Shown: positions 11,788 through 24,947 of the stretch, piece after piece
Layout: each line of letters starts with the position of its first letter
Numbering within the stretch: position 1 is the first letter of the stretch
DNA from: Zea mays
Taxonomy: Eukaryota; Streptophyta; Magnoliopsida; Poales; Poaceae
Assembly (NCBI RefSeq): GCF_902167145.1
Contig: NC_050096.1
Location: 157,479,825-157,543,824, forward strand
DNA: 64,000 nt
Reading direction: 5' to 3'
Notes under the pieces: generated by a model
What the model was told of the DNA's origin: nothing
What the model saw: the letters and a program-made list of their open reading frames with translations, nothing else
Databases searched by the model: none
Position numbers and translations under genes: made by a program

Positions 11788-12572
11788 TGTGACGGAACCT
11801 CCCAAGGTATTAGGCCCACCTACAGTTGTCCTTGTCCCAAGAACCTTGGACAACCCTGTAGATGCACTTAATCACTCGACAAGTTCGGTAACTGTATCCT
11901 CATCATTTTGCCCAAGAGCGCTTCACCCGTCACGTAGATATTACATCACATCGGAGGAAAGAATACGCGGAAGCAAATTAAAATAACTTAATTTACATTC
12001 ATAGAGAGAGAATATTGTTACTACAGTACCAAGATACTAAGAGTGCATAAGTAGTATTATTATTACAGACCCGGGAGGCAAAACGCCCTCCCGTACAGAA
12101 GATTATTGTTTTCAAAGTGGGAGGCCAACATCCTCCCGCGACTTCACTGCTGGGGCTCTTCTTCCGGTACCACCTTTAAACAGAAACAACAAAAGTTTGT
12201 CGTTTCCTCACCTACAACAACATGGGTTCGAAAACCCTGAGTACGGAGTGTACTTTCGCAAGTCTTACCCGACAAAAGAAAAGACTCTCAAGGATATGCT
12301 GGCTTGAGGGAGTCAAGGTAAGGCTATTCAAAATCCAAAGACTCTGTTTGTAGAAATGCTTACTAACATTGGATCCTTAAAAATCCAGTTATATTATCAA
12401 GTTGAGTCATTACCTACAACTAGAGTTCTTTCTACCCTAGTTCAAGCACTTGATCTGCACTAGCTGTCTTTTATCAACCCTTAAGTTCACTGGAATGCTA
12501 CATGTAAGTCAGTGACCAAGTCTTCATGTCCGAGAAGTAACGGCGATCCGAATCGATTAATACTCAGCGGAG
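11788..12572 (-). mobile_element. Chromovirus A, right (5') LTR, part 1
   Basis: The plus strand starts TGTGACGGAACCTCCC, the complement of the LTR 3' end. The text runs to CAGCGGAG at 12572, where element B begins. Joining 12572 to 21695 restores a continuous LTR that follows the related LTRs (GCGGAG|GATCTCC, compare CAGCTGAGGATCTCT in the reverse complement of 16067-16085). Both edges of the split LTR are therefore well supported. Confidence 0.85.
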
Positions 12573-15500
12573 TGTAACACCCTTGGTGTTTATATTCTGC
12601 TCGACAACTAGTATAAATTTAAGCATGTAATATCAGTGAATAAAACAGATGCTAAAATTTAATCATCTTCGTCTATCGCGATTTTAATATCGCATCTGTT
12701 TCGTCTGTCGTGAGTTCGACATCATTTTTATCTATCGAGGCTCTTCTAAAATTTTTGTGATGTTCGGAACATAGTTGTTCCGAAAATCGGTGCGTCCGGT
12801 GATTATTAAAAATTCATTGATCGCGCACATACGAATTTGAAAATCTAGTTGAGCCCTCTGAGTTCATCCTAAACAAATTAAATAGAACTCAACGACAAAA
12901 TTATTAACGCAAAATTAAATTGGATCGAGATAATTAGAGCTAATATTGAGCATTCATAATTAATCTATTTCCCTGTTTAGACTGCAGATAAATTTTTTCA
13001 GTTTTGAATTAAATCAAATCTAGTGCAGTCTAAGATATCGAAGATAATGATGTGGTCTGGTACTGGTTTAAAATTAATCAATTAAGGCTAATTGGAAAGG
13101 TCATCTAAGTATTTCGCTCTTGTTCGAACTATCTCTACGAATTTCGGTATAGACACTACTAGGGGCAGGCTGTTTAAATAAACCGAACCTGAACGAACCA
13201 AAACCGGAACAATTGTTAGCTGATTCGGATTCCTATTTCAAAGTTAAGAAAATAATATGTGTAACCCAAATATCGTTTTAGTTCGATCTGTTTTCATCCT
13301 GCTCGAACAAATCCAAATGATCAGATATTAATAACTGGTAAAAATTTATCTCGTTCCAGAAATATTTTCCAAGTTAAACATTGTCCAAATGTTGTCACCG
13401 ATCTCGTTTTAGTCTGACTCATTTATATATCTTTAAAATCATAAAAATCTTAGTGTTTAAAAAAGAGAAAGGTGGAAAAAATCTAATTTTTCTTATCCCC
13501 ACCGCCTGTCTCATCCATATCCTAAACCACCGCTCTAATTCTACATCCAATCAAATATCGTGTTCCTTCTTCACCAAGCCACAACACACGTACATCTCCA
13601 GCTCAAAATATCTCTGCTCCGTTGCGCTCGCCCCAGCATTTATGGCCGCGTTTGCCGTGCTCAAGCTTCACCACACCAGTCATCGCCCCATCCTCGACAT
13701 TCGCTCAGCCCCTGCCCTGTTTCCTGCGTGCCCTTCCTGCTCCTCCCTTCCCCAGCTCGCTCGGACCTCACCGTGGAGCTTCCTCGCCAGCGCGCGCGCA
13801 TCTCCCTGGCCAAAGCTCTGCTCTCCTCTCTCTTGCGTTCTCCCTGGTGCCCCAGCGTCTAGTTTGCTCCAGTTCCTGCGCTCGCCTGGCTGCCGCGCCC
13901 CAGCTCGGATCTCCTTCGCCCGTGTCATGCGACCTTCCTGCTCGCCGCGCCCCTAGACCCAGCTATGGCGCGCCTGCTCCCTGGCTTGCCGCGTGCCCAA
14001 GCCCTCTATTTCCTCCTTCCTCCTTGCTCCCTGTTCAGTTGTTCTTCGTCGCGTTGCCATGGAGTTTCCCCGCCGCAGCCCATCTCGGTCGCTCCTCCCT
14101 GCTTGCCCCTGCGCTCGTCTAACTCCACTGCGTCATGTCTCTCTATCGCGTCACATCCGCAGTTCGCCGCCAGCGTCCGACCGTCGGTGGTGCTCGTTTC
14201 CTCGACATTGAACTGCGCCCTATACCGGCTTGTGCAGTTCGCCCTGCTCGCGTTCCGGGCTGGACCGGCCATCGCTGCATGCCTAGTCGCCCGTGTTCGT
14301 CGCGTCCGACCTACTTGTGCTCAGGTCTTCACCACTACCGATCAACGCATGTGCTCAACGCCGGCCACCGTCTTAGCTCACCCAGGTCGCGACCTCGCCG
14401 AACCGGGCACCCTTTTTTCTCACGGTGCCTCGGCTCGCTCTCGCACCGTCCATCTTTGGGCGCAATCTGCTCTAGCTCGTGGACGCGCTCTGGTCGCTGG
14501 ATGTCGTGCTCGCCTCCATGGCCACTGCCTAGCCCATCTCCTTGATGCCACACGGGCCCCTGTTGCCTGGTCCCGGTGCTCGTGTTTACCCTCGGCTCGT
14601 GTAGATGCTCGCACACCTGCTCATCGTCTCTGCGGTGCACACGCTCTCGTCCATCGGGTTTCATGCGTGCTCGCGTTTGCCGTCGAGCCATTGAACCCGT
14701 TTTCCCCCGCTCGACCTCGTCTTCGCCCTTCTGGTGGCCATCGTCAATATGGTACTGGACTACACTCCTTTATCTGGTCGCACTGGCTGTCGACCTTGTT
14801 GGTCCTTTCCATGTCAAACCAGCAAGCTCCGCCACCGTCACTCAACTGCTCGCCCCGAGTGTGCTCATAAATTTTCTTGGTCGTATCTGCTGTGCTGTTC
14901 TCTCGTCGTCATTCATTCCTATTTTTCCCCGCCATATGCCTCCTCGTCATGACGCGTGTCGTCGTCTTTAATCTCAATAGCTCTTCCGATACGCGCCTCG
15001 CCATGCTTCGCCTCCTCGTGATCAGCCCCATCTAGGTCATGTGGGCGGAAGATCTCAACACCTGTCAGATGTTCGACGACAAGCCCAAACCAGAATTTAT
15101 CAATGTTCTCACAAATATTGAGTCATCTTTGATGCTGGCAAGCTGAATTTAATTGCTTAGTAATTTTAGTGCTTTGCCGGTAGGCGCTATCGGCATTTCA
15201 TGCGAGGAATTTTAGTTGTGCAGTGAAGTCAGTGCTATGCATTCATGTGCATTATGCAAATCATTTAGATGCTAGAAAGCGTGGGCTTCTCCGCAAGATA
15301 ATGTTGATGGATTAACCCGAAGATAGATGGATGAAGCAAGTATTAGAACAACGGCTGATCGTCAAGTGATCGCCACATAACAAACACTAACCTAGTGTTT
15401 ATTCCAGGCAAGCCCCGGTGCATGCAACCCCTTCCATGTGTTTTTAATTTATTTTTACACAATTTAAGTCTAGTGAATGTGCATTAAGTTTATAGAAGTT

Positions 15501-16925
15501 GCTTTAAAACCCTTTGATGCATTGGCTACCTTGAAATCCATCCCTTTTATAGATACTTCTGGTGAAGTATCAAAATGTGATTTCCAAAGAAAATGCTTAG
15601 CCCTGCTTATAAGCAGATAGAGTTTGTCCTTTGCACTTATGCCTAGCTCAGGTTTATCCTGAGGAAGGATGACTTCTACCTGCAAGAATATTTTCATTGG
15701 GAGCATGGTGGGATCTTACTGCAAAGTTCCCTATAATGCTCTTTTCATCCTTAGGAACACGAAACAATCCTAAGGGTGGAAGGACTTAACTCGAGACTTG
15801 GGCTAGGAACAGGTGATGCTCCACCCAGGTTAATTAAGGATTGGATGCGTATGTAGGCCTGTATGATCAAGGTCTATCTTAATTGGCCACATGCCCTGGA
15901 TATGGGGTAGGGTAAGCTTGAACCCAGCTATTCCATACGTGAAAAAACAATCGCGCACTGGGCGTGGGAGATGGTGGGAGTAGCGTGTACCCTCCTGGCT
16001 AGAGGCTGGATGGAGGAGTACTGTGCTCCTGGATAGCGCGGATCGGTTCACATATGTCGTGTGGTTAGAGATCCTCAGCTGAGTAAATCGATTCGTATCA
16101 CCGTTATATCCCCGGACAGTGGAGACTTGGTCACTGACCTGCAACCTAAGTCAGGATGTAAACATTATGAATAAAAATGATGTTGTACTGATGAGATGGT
16201 GAAATTAGACTAGATGCAGCCAGAGTCTATTAATATTTAATCTGGCGTTAAAATATTGAAAGTAAGGACTCACTTTAGTAAGCTTTTTCTGCAAAAGTAC
16301 CTAAGTTGATTCTTGCTAAGAGCCTCTCCTTGATTCCTAAATCCAGCATATCCTTGAGAGTCTTTTTCCTTAGTCGGGTAAGACTTGCGAAAGTACACTT
16401 CGTACTCAGGGCTTTATCCCATGTTGTTTTAGGTGAAGAGCCTACGGAGTTTTGCTACTTTTGTGCAAAGGTGGTTCCCAAGCCGGAGGAAGAACCAAAA
16501 ATAGAAGTGTGTTGCTGTGGATGGTGCTAAGTGCCGGTGGGCTCGGCCTTCTTATAAGTCTAGGTACCTCTTCTATACTTCTTATTGAGGATGGTCACTT
16601 AAGCTAGCATATATTTCAAAAATATAAATACTTTATAACATTTCAAAGTTTATTTCTTTGAATCACCTTGTAATCACTCCGATCAGGTACAATGTAAACT
16701 TGATGTAACTTGTAAAATTTGGTAATAAGATTTCTGCGACAAATTGTTGGTGTGTGATTTGTGTTCACTTAATTTTGCAATCTTGGTTGTAAGTGGTTTA
16801 TCCGGGGTCCTTCGGACACTGGGACGGATCCTGTTAAGTTATTTGGTGCACATGCATAGCCGTCTGAGGTCTTTAAGACAAGGATAGGTGCATGTGGGCC
16901 CAATAACTTGGGAGGTTCTGCCACA
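12573..16925 (+). repeat. B 5' LTR, 4.35 kb
   Basis: The boundaries are TGTAACACCC at 12573 and CCACA at 16925, directly before a PBS. The first kilobase is A/T-rich. About 13490-14870 is strikingly C/T- and GC-rich, with frames of up to 301 codons that look compositional, and the rest is of mixed composition. Relative to the left copy it lacks about 55 bases near 15267 and again near 16050. No gene is called. Confidence 0.85.
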
Positions 16926-16940
16926 GCTGGTATCGGAGCA
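16926..16940 (+). other. Primer-binding site of element B
   Basis: GCTGGTATCGGAGCA follows the LTR end directly. It is the same initiator-Met-type site as in element A, here on the plus strand. Confidence 0.85.
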
Positions 16941-19900
16941 GGATTAAGTATAATACGGTCACATACATATTTTAAAAACAAAGTTTTAGTTTTAGAAAAC
17001 CTATTTTCAACTAAACACATTGTTGGCTTTGAAAAACAGTTTTGAAAAACTATAATGCTAGCGACATCCTCTGTTAAGCCCTAAACTAAGGACTATCAAG
17101 TGGCTTAGTTCAAAACCACTAACCCACAATCGGGGGTATTGCATACATGTGTATTGTTATTTTTGAGGTCATTCAGTTTTGAATGGATCGACGCTCAGGT
17201 AAGGTGAGATGTGAGAGCATGTCCGAACAAACGTCGGTCTAGGGAAGAGTATAAAAAGTGCTTGATTATATACATGTTACACATATGTATATATGAAGGC
17301 TGCGATGTGGAGTATTTAGTTTTCTAGGAACCAGTACCCCATGAATGTGTACGGGTATACAAATATGGGAATACTGAGAAGTGTAATATACTTGTAACGA
17401 CGCACCTACGCTCAGGTAAGAAGGTGAGTTACCATAATGAGTTGCCCTATGGTTAAAGTGTGGCAACGGCGCCTATGCGTGGCTCGGCGCTTAATGATGA
17501 GCTGGCCTCCATATAGCAATATATGGAGTATAAACTGTGGTAAACTGTCATGTGTGAACTGCATCATGGGAAGTTGGGCTGTGATGAACTTTTCTGCAGG
17601 TACACTAACCTCGAAAACGTGTGTGTAGCTGACGACTAGTAAAATACCGTGAGAGTCATAAGTATGCCACCGAGATAGAACGCTATTGCCACATTATGTT
17701 GGCAAAACTTGTGAGGACGAATAGGACGAGCATGCATCCTGATTGTTGCATCATGTTTGTCACCTATACACCCAAAATGCTTCTCTTATCTTTATTCCAG
17801 TAACCAGTGATTGTAAATAATGTGATGTCTTAGAGGCATGTGTTTAGATGGCTTTTAGCTTTTCTAAATTTGACCATTAATGCAAATGGTGCTTGCTCTT
17901 GTATTGATGTGCCGATAGATGTAGGTGACCTGTTTGCCTAAACCCGAATCTAGGCCATGTTCTTAATTAGTGAACCATGACCCAAAGTTGATTTTTCCGT
18001 TAGCACTCCATGACCAAACACATACAAATAAGTGCTTAGATAATTTCTTGGTTGGACATAAACTGTACTCTGGTTTAAAACAAGAACCTCAAATTACATC
18101 TCCCTCCTAGACCATGCCCTTGTTCGATTGGCACAAGCTGATGTCCCCATTCCAGTTTGCCTGTTTTTGAAGATCACCATGTTGTTTTATCAACCTAACC
18201 TAGAAAAGACCTCTCCGAGTATTTTCTTGAATTTGATGCCTTTGGTTTCCCCATATCTATCGAAGGCATACCAACTTAATTTGATGATTGTTTTCCCTCC
18301 GTATCTAATCAGATACTAATCCTTGACCTTGTAATCTCTATGATGGGCATAGAAATATGCTTGGGGTTGAATTAACAGTCTCCCATCATACTCCCTTCAT
18401 CAACCAGTTTAGGTTATGGCCATGTCTTGTTCATTTCATGGGGCCATGATCTATTTGGCTCTCTACTTATAACCATTCTTACAGGTGGAGTATCTCTTTG
18501 TATATTGTCACCCTTGCCTAATCCATTGGTGTCGCGCGAGATTTCTTATTAGTTATGTCTGGTATTGGCGTTATGACTAAAATTGATGATACTGCGACGA
18601 AACCGGGGGCCTTCTTTGTGTGCGCACACACGGTTGTGCTGCTCGGCACATGCTAGTATCACAGTTGGTAGTCATAATCCATTATGAGATTATATCAATA
18701 TGTTATCTCTACACGAATTGTTCTTACCATGTGAGATTCATTATTGGTGCCAGTTTTGTAATGGTGTCATGGTTAAGGACTTACGGTACCGCGGCGAATC
18801 TGGGAGCCTCCTGTGCATGCGCACACAGGATTTTGCTGCTTGGCGCTTGCTGGTATTGAGGTCTCTAGTCATGATCCGTTATGGAATTACACTGATGTGT
18901 GATCTTCCGTGGACTCCTCCCTTGAGACAATTTCTATGTTGTTTGTCAAGTGATCAAGCAACTTCTATCATCTCTATTGGATCAAAAGGGCATACCACTT
19001 TCATGTGTGGTCTCTTTTCTTTTGATTTTGGTAGCGACTGAACGTATACAAGTTCCCTTTACGTCCTTTGTAAAGGTGAAGACTTGGAGTTTTTTAGTGT
19101 TGGAAGACAGCTGATTAGCTCTCAAAATGGAGATTGGCTTTTCCGCCGCTGAGATGCAGGAGTTTGTTCATTCGCTCTTTTATTTAATTCATGTATTCCC
19201 GAACCAAGTCAATTCATCTCGCATGAAGAAATGGATGAACAACATGACCAAATGGATTTCTACCCAAATGCATGACCTTTTGCTAGCAAATGTGAACTCT
19301 CAACCCTTGGCTTACCGATGGTACTGAGAGGACTTGCTCAATGTCAAAAGTAGTTCAACAAGTTGGTTTTGACTAACTTGTAACTGCCCAATGAACGAAG
19401 GTTGAGTTTAAAGATCGTTTTATGGAGTTGTCTAAACTCACTTTGGTTCAACCCGTCCTAAGAAAGTTCTTACAAAGATCAAGTTAAAATCTACTGATAA
19501 CCACCTAATCATCGCTCTAGTCACGCCTCGATCGCCTCACGTGTGCTTTTCCAGCATGTATGATCAAGTCGAGCTATGCCTAGTGCTTGATAAAGTGGAT
19601 TGATTGTGAAGTCAACCTTTGTTGATCATCTACACTAATGCGTTCCTCGAATTTTTTTTATTATCTTCCTGGAACTTGAATTCCTCAAGTGACCACTTGT
19701 TGGTAAACCTCTTTCTGTGTGTTTTACCCAAGAGGTTGCATCTGATTCTGTTTGGGTAAAATCGCATATCTATTGCTTGCTCAACAGACTCAGATAGTAC
19801 AGTGTCATCAGAAAAAGCAAACTGCACACATGGAACCTTATGTATTCCTCTAGCAGACAACGTCTCTATTGGTGGACATTTCTAAATTAGCCTAAGGCGA

Positions 19901-20009
19901 TATATGTTATGTTCACTGGAGAAACGACATCCTGAGACACTCACCTTTGCTTGGAATTGTCTTATGATTATCACTGATATGTACATGGGTTACATGCTTC
20001 TCTACTCTT
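16941..20009 (+). other. Internal region of element B, no recognisable coding sequence
   Basis: About 3.1 kb after the PBS, A/T-rich, with stops in all frames. The longest frames are under 120 codons and show no Gag, protease, RT, RNase H or integrase motif. A 66-codon frame at 19127-19327 begins after a plausible leader but I do not recognise it. A diverged tandem duplication lies at about 18567-18900. This fits a non-autonomous element that would rely on enzymes of a relative such as A. Confidence 0.6.
18567..18900 (+). repeat. Diverged direct duplication with palindromic cores
   Basis: Two blocks of about 140 bases, roughly 18567-18708 and 18757-18897, align by eye: GCGACGAAACCGGGGGCC with GCGGCGAATCTGGGAGCC, then TGCTGCTCGGCACATGCTAGTAT with TGCTGCTTGGCGCTTGCTGGTAT, then AGTCATAATCCATTATG with AGTCATGATCCGTTATG. 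Each holds a palindrome, TGTGTGCGCACACA or CTGTGCATGCGCACACAG. Confidence 0.65.
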
Positions 20010-21689
20010 AGATAATGTTGATGGATTAACCCGAAGATAGATGGACGAAGCAAGTATCAGAACAACGACTGATCGTCAAGTGGTCGCCACATAACAAACA
20101 CTAACCTAGTATTTATTCCAGGCAAGCCCCGGTGCATGCAACCCCTTCCTTGTGTTTTTAAATTATTTTTACACACTTTAAGTCTAGTGAATGTGCATTA
20201 AGTTTATAGGAGTTGCTTGAAAACACTTTGATGCATTGGCTACCTTGAAATCCATCCCTTTTATAGATACTTCTGGTGAAGTATCAAAATGTGATTTCCA
20301 AAAAAAATGCTTAGCCCTGCTTAAAAGCAGATAGAGTTTGTCCTTTGCACTTATGCCTAGCTCAGGTTTATCCTGAGGAAGGATGACTTCTACCTGCAAG
20401 AATATTTTCATTGGGAGCATGGTGGGATCTTACTGCAAAGTTCCCTATAATGCCATTTTCATCCTTAGGAACACGAAACAATCCTAAGGGTGGAAGTACT
20501 TAACTCGAGACTTGGGCTAGGAATAGGTGATGGTCCACCCAGGTTAATTAAGGATTGGATGCGTATGTAGGCCTGTATGATCAAGGACTATCTTAACTGG
20601 CCACATGCCCTGGATATGGGACAGGGTAAGCTTAAACCCAACTATTCCATACGTGAAAAGACAACCGCGCATTGGGCATGGGAGATGGTGGGAGTAGCGT
20701 GTACCCTCCTGGCTAGAGGCTGGATGGAGGAGTATTATGCTCCCGGGTAGCGCGGACCGGTTCACGTTGTGGAGGATCTATGGGAACAGTTGACATATGT
20801 AAGGGTTAAGTGCTACATATGTCGTGTGGTTAGAGATCCTCAGTTGAGTAAATCGATTCGAATCGCCGTTATATCCCCGGACAGTGGAGACTTGGTCACT
20901 AACCTGCAATCTAAGTCAGGATGTAAACATTATGAATAAAAATGATGTTGTACTGATGAGATGGTGAAATTAGACTAGGTGCAACCAGAGTCTATTAATA
21001 TTTAATCTGCGTTAAAATATTGAAAGTAAGGACTCACTTTAGTAAGCTTTTTCTGCAAAAGTACCTATGTTGATTCTTGCTAAGAGCCTCTCCTTGATTC
21101 CTAAATCCAGCATATCCTTGAGAGTCTTTTTCCTTAGTCAGGTAAGACTTGCGAAAGTACACTTCGTACTCAGGGCTTTGTCCCATGTTGTTTTAGGTGA
21201 AGAGCCTACGAAGTTTTGCTACTTTTGTGCAAAGGTGGTTCCCAAGCCGGAGGAAGAACCAAAAATAGAAGTGTGTTGCTGTGGATGGTGCTAAGTGTCG
21301 GTGGGCTCAGCCTTCTTATAAGTATAAGTACCTCTTCTATACTTCTTATTGAGGATGGTCACTTAAGCTAGCATATATTTCAAAACTATAAATACTTTAT
21401 AACATTTCCAAGATTATTTCTTTGAATCACCTTGTAATCACTCTGATCAGGTACAATGTAAACTTGATGTAACTTGTAAAACTTGGTAATAAGATTTCCA
21501 CTGCAAATTGTTGGTGTGTGATTTGTCTTTACTTAATCTTGCGATCTTGGTTGTAAGTGGTTTATCTGGGGTCCTTGGGACACTCGGACGGATCCTGATA
21601 AGTTATTTGGTGCACATGCATAGCCGTCTGATGTCTTTAAGACAAGGACAGGTGCATGTGGGCCCAATAACTTGGGAGGTTCTGCCACA
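20010..21689 (+). repeat. B 3' LTR, 5'-truncated
   Basis: This matches 15296-16925 of the 5' LTR, with no counterpart of the first 2.7 kb. The junction near 20010 shows only a few shared bases (GCTTCTC and AGATAATG), typical of a deletion that took the end of the internal region and the LTR start together. The polypurine tract is missing as a result. Confidence 0.8.
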
Positions 21690-24600
21690 CGGAGGATCTC
21701 CAATCACACGACATATGTAGCACTTAACCCTTGCATATGTCAACTCGCCACCGGGTTTCTTAAGACCAGACCGGGTTCACGCCAACCGAGAGCATAGATA
21801 CACCACCGTCCAGCCTCTTGCCACAGAGGGTACACACTACTCTCGCCATCTCTCCACTCCCATTGCGTGTTGGCCTTTCTGTTATTAGTCTGCCCAAGGC
21901 AAAGCTTACCCATGACGAGGCATGTGACCACTTAAAGGGTCCTCGGTCAGCAGGCCCACATCGGTCTGGTCCTTAAGCGACTCAGACGGAGAAACTACAC
22001 CGAGACTCTCTTCTCGTGCAAGTCACCCACCCGGTCTCAGCTTTATTATTTAGAATCCCGAAGTTTGGTACCTGGCAGAGGTACATCTTGTCCGATGTTG
22101 AACCCATCACGGCCATGATGGATCCACCATCAAGTTTTATTTTTGAAAACAACCTATTCCATCTGAAGCATCATCTTTTGTTAAAAACAAAACATTTTTG
22201 TTTTCTAAAGCAAGACTAAGCATCAAAAAACCTTCTAATAAAACAGGTAATCAAAGAAGGATAAACAGTTCCAAGGATGGAAATGCAGCAATTGGCTTAA
22301 CACCCAACTCCTATCACCTAATGCATCATTCAAGTGATAAAGAGTTTAAAACCACAAGGAAAGGTAAATGCACCGGGGCTTGCCTTGTGTTGTAGGGGAG
22401 TCAGGATCTGTTCCACAGATATCAAAATAAAATCGGTGCCCGGCAAGTGGAGTTTCAGTTGGTGGTGCAGTCTCTTCTTCTTCAACACTTACTTCTTCTT
22501 CGTTTTCTATACATAACCATACATATATATGATTGCTCATGTGATGCTATGAATATGCAATTATAATAGAGACATATCAAGTTGTATCATGAATACAACT
22601 TTCCTTCACGGTATACTAGGGAAACTAGGGTTTTCTGAGTCAGTATTCTATTAGCATAAGGCAAATATTACCTAGAAAGCTAGGGTTTTGGGTTTGAGAA
22701 TTAAACAAGGTCCAAAACATGTCCAACTTCACCCAAGGACTCTAATTAACATATTAAGCTTTCCTAAAAAGTTTTGTGATTTTTGGAGTTGTCAACTAAT
22801 TTCTAAAATTTAAAAAGTCTAGGTTTAGGCCTTCTTAAATTATAACAAAATCATGGCTGGGGCTAAAAATCTTGGAACTATTTTTATTAAATACTAGGGA
22901 AATTTAGGAGTCCAGCAAAATTGATCTCATATTTTTATCATTTTTATAGAATTTTCTATAAATTCTCTAATCTATCAAAAAAAGAAAAACAGAAACAATG
23001 AATAGTATTGGGCTTAATTCAGCCCAAGTCGGCCCGCAGACAGAAGAACCACACGCGCGCTCGCGCCCGTGCCCGCGCTAGTGGATTTGCGCAGAGGCCC
23101 CTAGCCATTTAAATAACAGGTAAAGAGTCCCTGCGCACTATTCATTTGTGTCTCTGACGTTCACAGTTAGGCCCCTGCATTTCTATTTCTTCACAGCACC
23201 AGGTCCACGACGGTGGACGGCGACGAGCATGTCTCCGGCGAGCCTGTACCGGCCAAGATACGCAATGACCGGCGCTCTAGCATGGCTGACACCTAATTCC
23301 ACCCCCGGCTGCCTTAATCCCTCAACTAATTGCACTAATCTGGGTCGGCATCTCTCTGTCCACGATAATGGAGACAATCGAGAACAATCCGACGTGTTCT
23401 GGGTGATCCAGGGCAGTTTAGTTCAATTAAACGAGTAGCAGGGGATTCAAGGGAGGCTAGAACAGCAAGCAAAGAAGCTTGAACTGACCTGTAGAGGACT
23501 GTCCACGGTGACATGATCACGGTGGCACGGAAACCCGATTTGGAGGAAGTTTGGAATTCGCGAGCTATTGTGGCTAATCGGAGGTGAGGGGTGGTGCACT
23601 GGACGCGTAACAACCTAACGGAGCTCACTAGGGCATTGATTTATACGGTCCATCAGCGGTGGCGCCCAATTTGAAGGAATCGCGATGGCGGCCGAGAAGA
23701 GGGGTTGAGTCACTGCGGCGATCTACCGTGGCGGTCACTGGGTAATGAGCTACGGTGGTCACTGGGTAATCACCACGACTCGCAACGACGTGGTAAGACA
23801 TCCTAAGGCATGGCGCGACCGGGTAAGCGGCGGCAGCCACGACGAAGACCATGCAGCCACGTCGCCGGCAAGTGGGCACGGCGACAGGGCGGCCATAGTG
23901 CCCCAAACTCATCCACGGTGAAGATCTTTTCACTATCGAGCGTAATCCACTCATCCGAGGCATGAATCATGGTGGCTAGCGCGAATCCAGGCGCGGAGGT
24001 CACCGGTGGCAAAGTGCAGTGAACTTGAAGATCTTTTCGTGCACTGTACCATGGCCATCCTGTTCAGTCGTTCTGACAGCGCAATTTGAGGAGCCTTGTT
24101 CTCCATTTTCCATGTGACAACTTACTAATCTTCCTGTATCAAAGTTATTGTCCTATAATCCAGCTTTAACTTTGTTATAGTAACCATACCAAATCAACCA
24201 CTGGATCGTACTCCAATTCGATCTCAAAGTTCTGCCAAGGTCACTGGTGGCCATAGTTAAGTCATCAGGGTTGACTGACAGCCAGACTTTAAGTCTATTT
24301 TAATCCAAATTTTGTATGTCACGAGGGCTTAGTCACTTAAACAAAATTGTACTCCTACCATAGCTCTAAAAATTTGATGTGTTTACCTAGGGTAAAATCC
24401 TTGTAGATTTAGAGATATAGAGCCCCAAAGTTGACCCCATTCGACTGAATTTCAGACTTAACTATATAGTGTTCATGGGGTTCTTTGCAATTAAGTCCAA
24501 ATTGCTCCACACTACTTGAAAATCCTCCAATGTAAAAGTTACTTGGTTTGTGATGCTTTATCACTTTGCTATTTTCACTTTGGTCCAAAAGTGTTTAGAA

Positions 24601-24947
24601 TTTACATCTAACCCCCTAGGGTTCCAATTAGGGTTTTCTAGGGTTTCTTTTAGGGTTTTGAGTAGTTTAGGGTTTTTGTGCCACTCAAACCCAACACTCT
24701 AGATATCTTATGAACATTTCTAATGACTTATAAGATCTTTACTTATTTGGGCTTCACTTTCCTTGATAAGCCCTAATTTAGGGTTAAGTACCCTATCCTA
24801 GGGTTAAGCACACATCAAGTCCTATCATCACAACTTGTTTGAAAATTTTACCTAGTGAATGCACTCTAGGTGTAACAAACACATGAAATGTCAATGCACA
24901 TGATGTTATGCTCAAGTTTTAGTGCCAGTAATACCAGGGGTGTTACA
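21690..24947 (-). mobile_element. Chromovirus A, right (5') LTR, part 2
   Basis: It starts with the second copy of the B target duplication (CGGAG, 21690-21694) and ends GGGGTGTTACA at 24947. It is close to 3049-6191 and includes a stretch of about 107 bases (near 21748-21855) lost from the left LTR. The following ACACT is the expected position of A's own target duplication; its partner lies left of the window. The flank beyond is Tat2 sequence, so A inserted into Tat2. Confidence 0.83.

Larger units (their letters stand above)
12573..21689 (+). mobile_element. Element B: long-LTR element nested in the A LTR, lacking gag-pol
   Basis: B begins TGTAACACCC at 12573 and ends CTGCCACA at 21689, flanked by the five-base TSD CGGAG (12568-12572 and 21690-21694). 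It has a full 5' LTR, an initiator-Met-type PBS, 3.1 kb of internal sequence with no recognisable retroviral domain, and a 3' LTR missing its first 2.7 kb. It is either a non-autonomous large retrotransposon derivative or an internally deleted copy. The LTR belongs to the same family as solo LTR C and is related to, but distinct from, the A LTR at its start. Confidence 0.85.

Noticed and set aside
13381..14971. Overlapping frames of 166-301 codons on both strands in the B LTR, and their match at 193-860
   Set aside because: They are Arg/Pro/Ser/Ala-rich, occur in all frames of a GC-rich LTR, and are cut by stops and indels between copies. This is composition, not genes.
16769..17020. 83-codon minus-strand frame across the B LTR end and PBS
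   Set aside because: It spans LTR and PBS, where no coding sequence is expected, and matches nothing.
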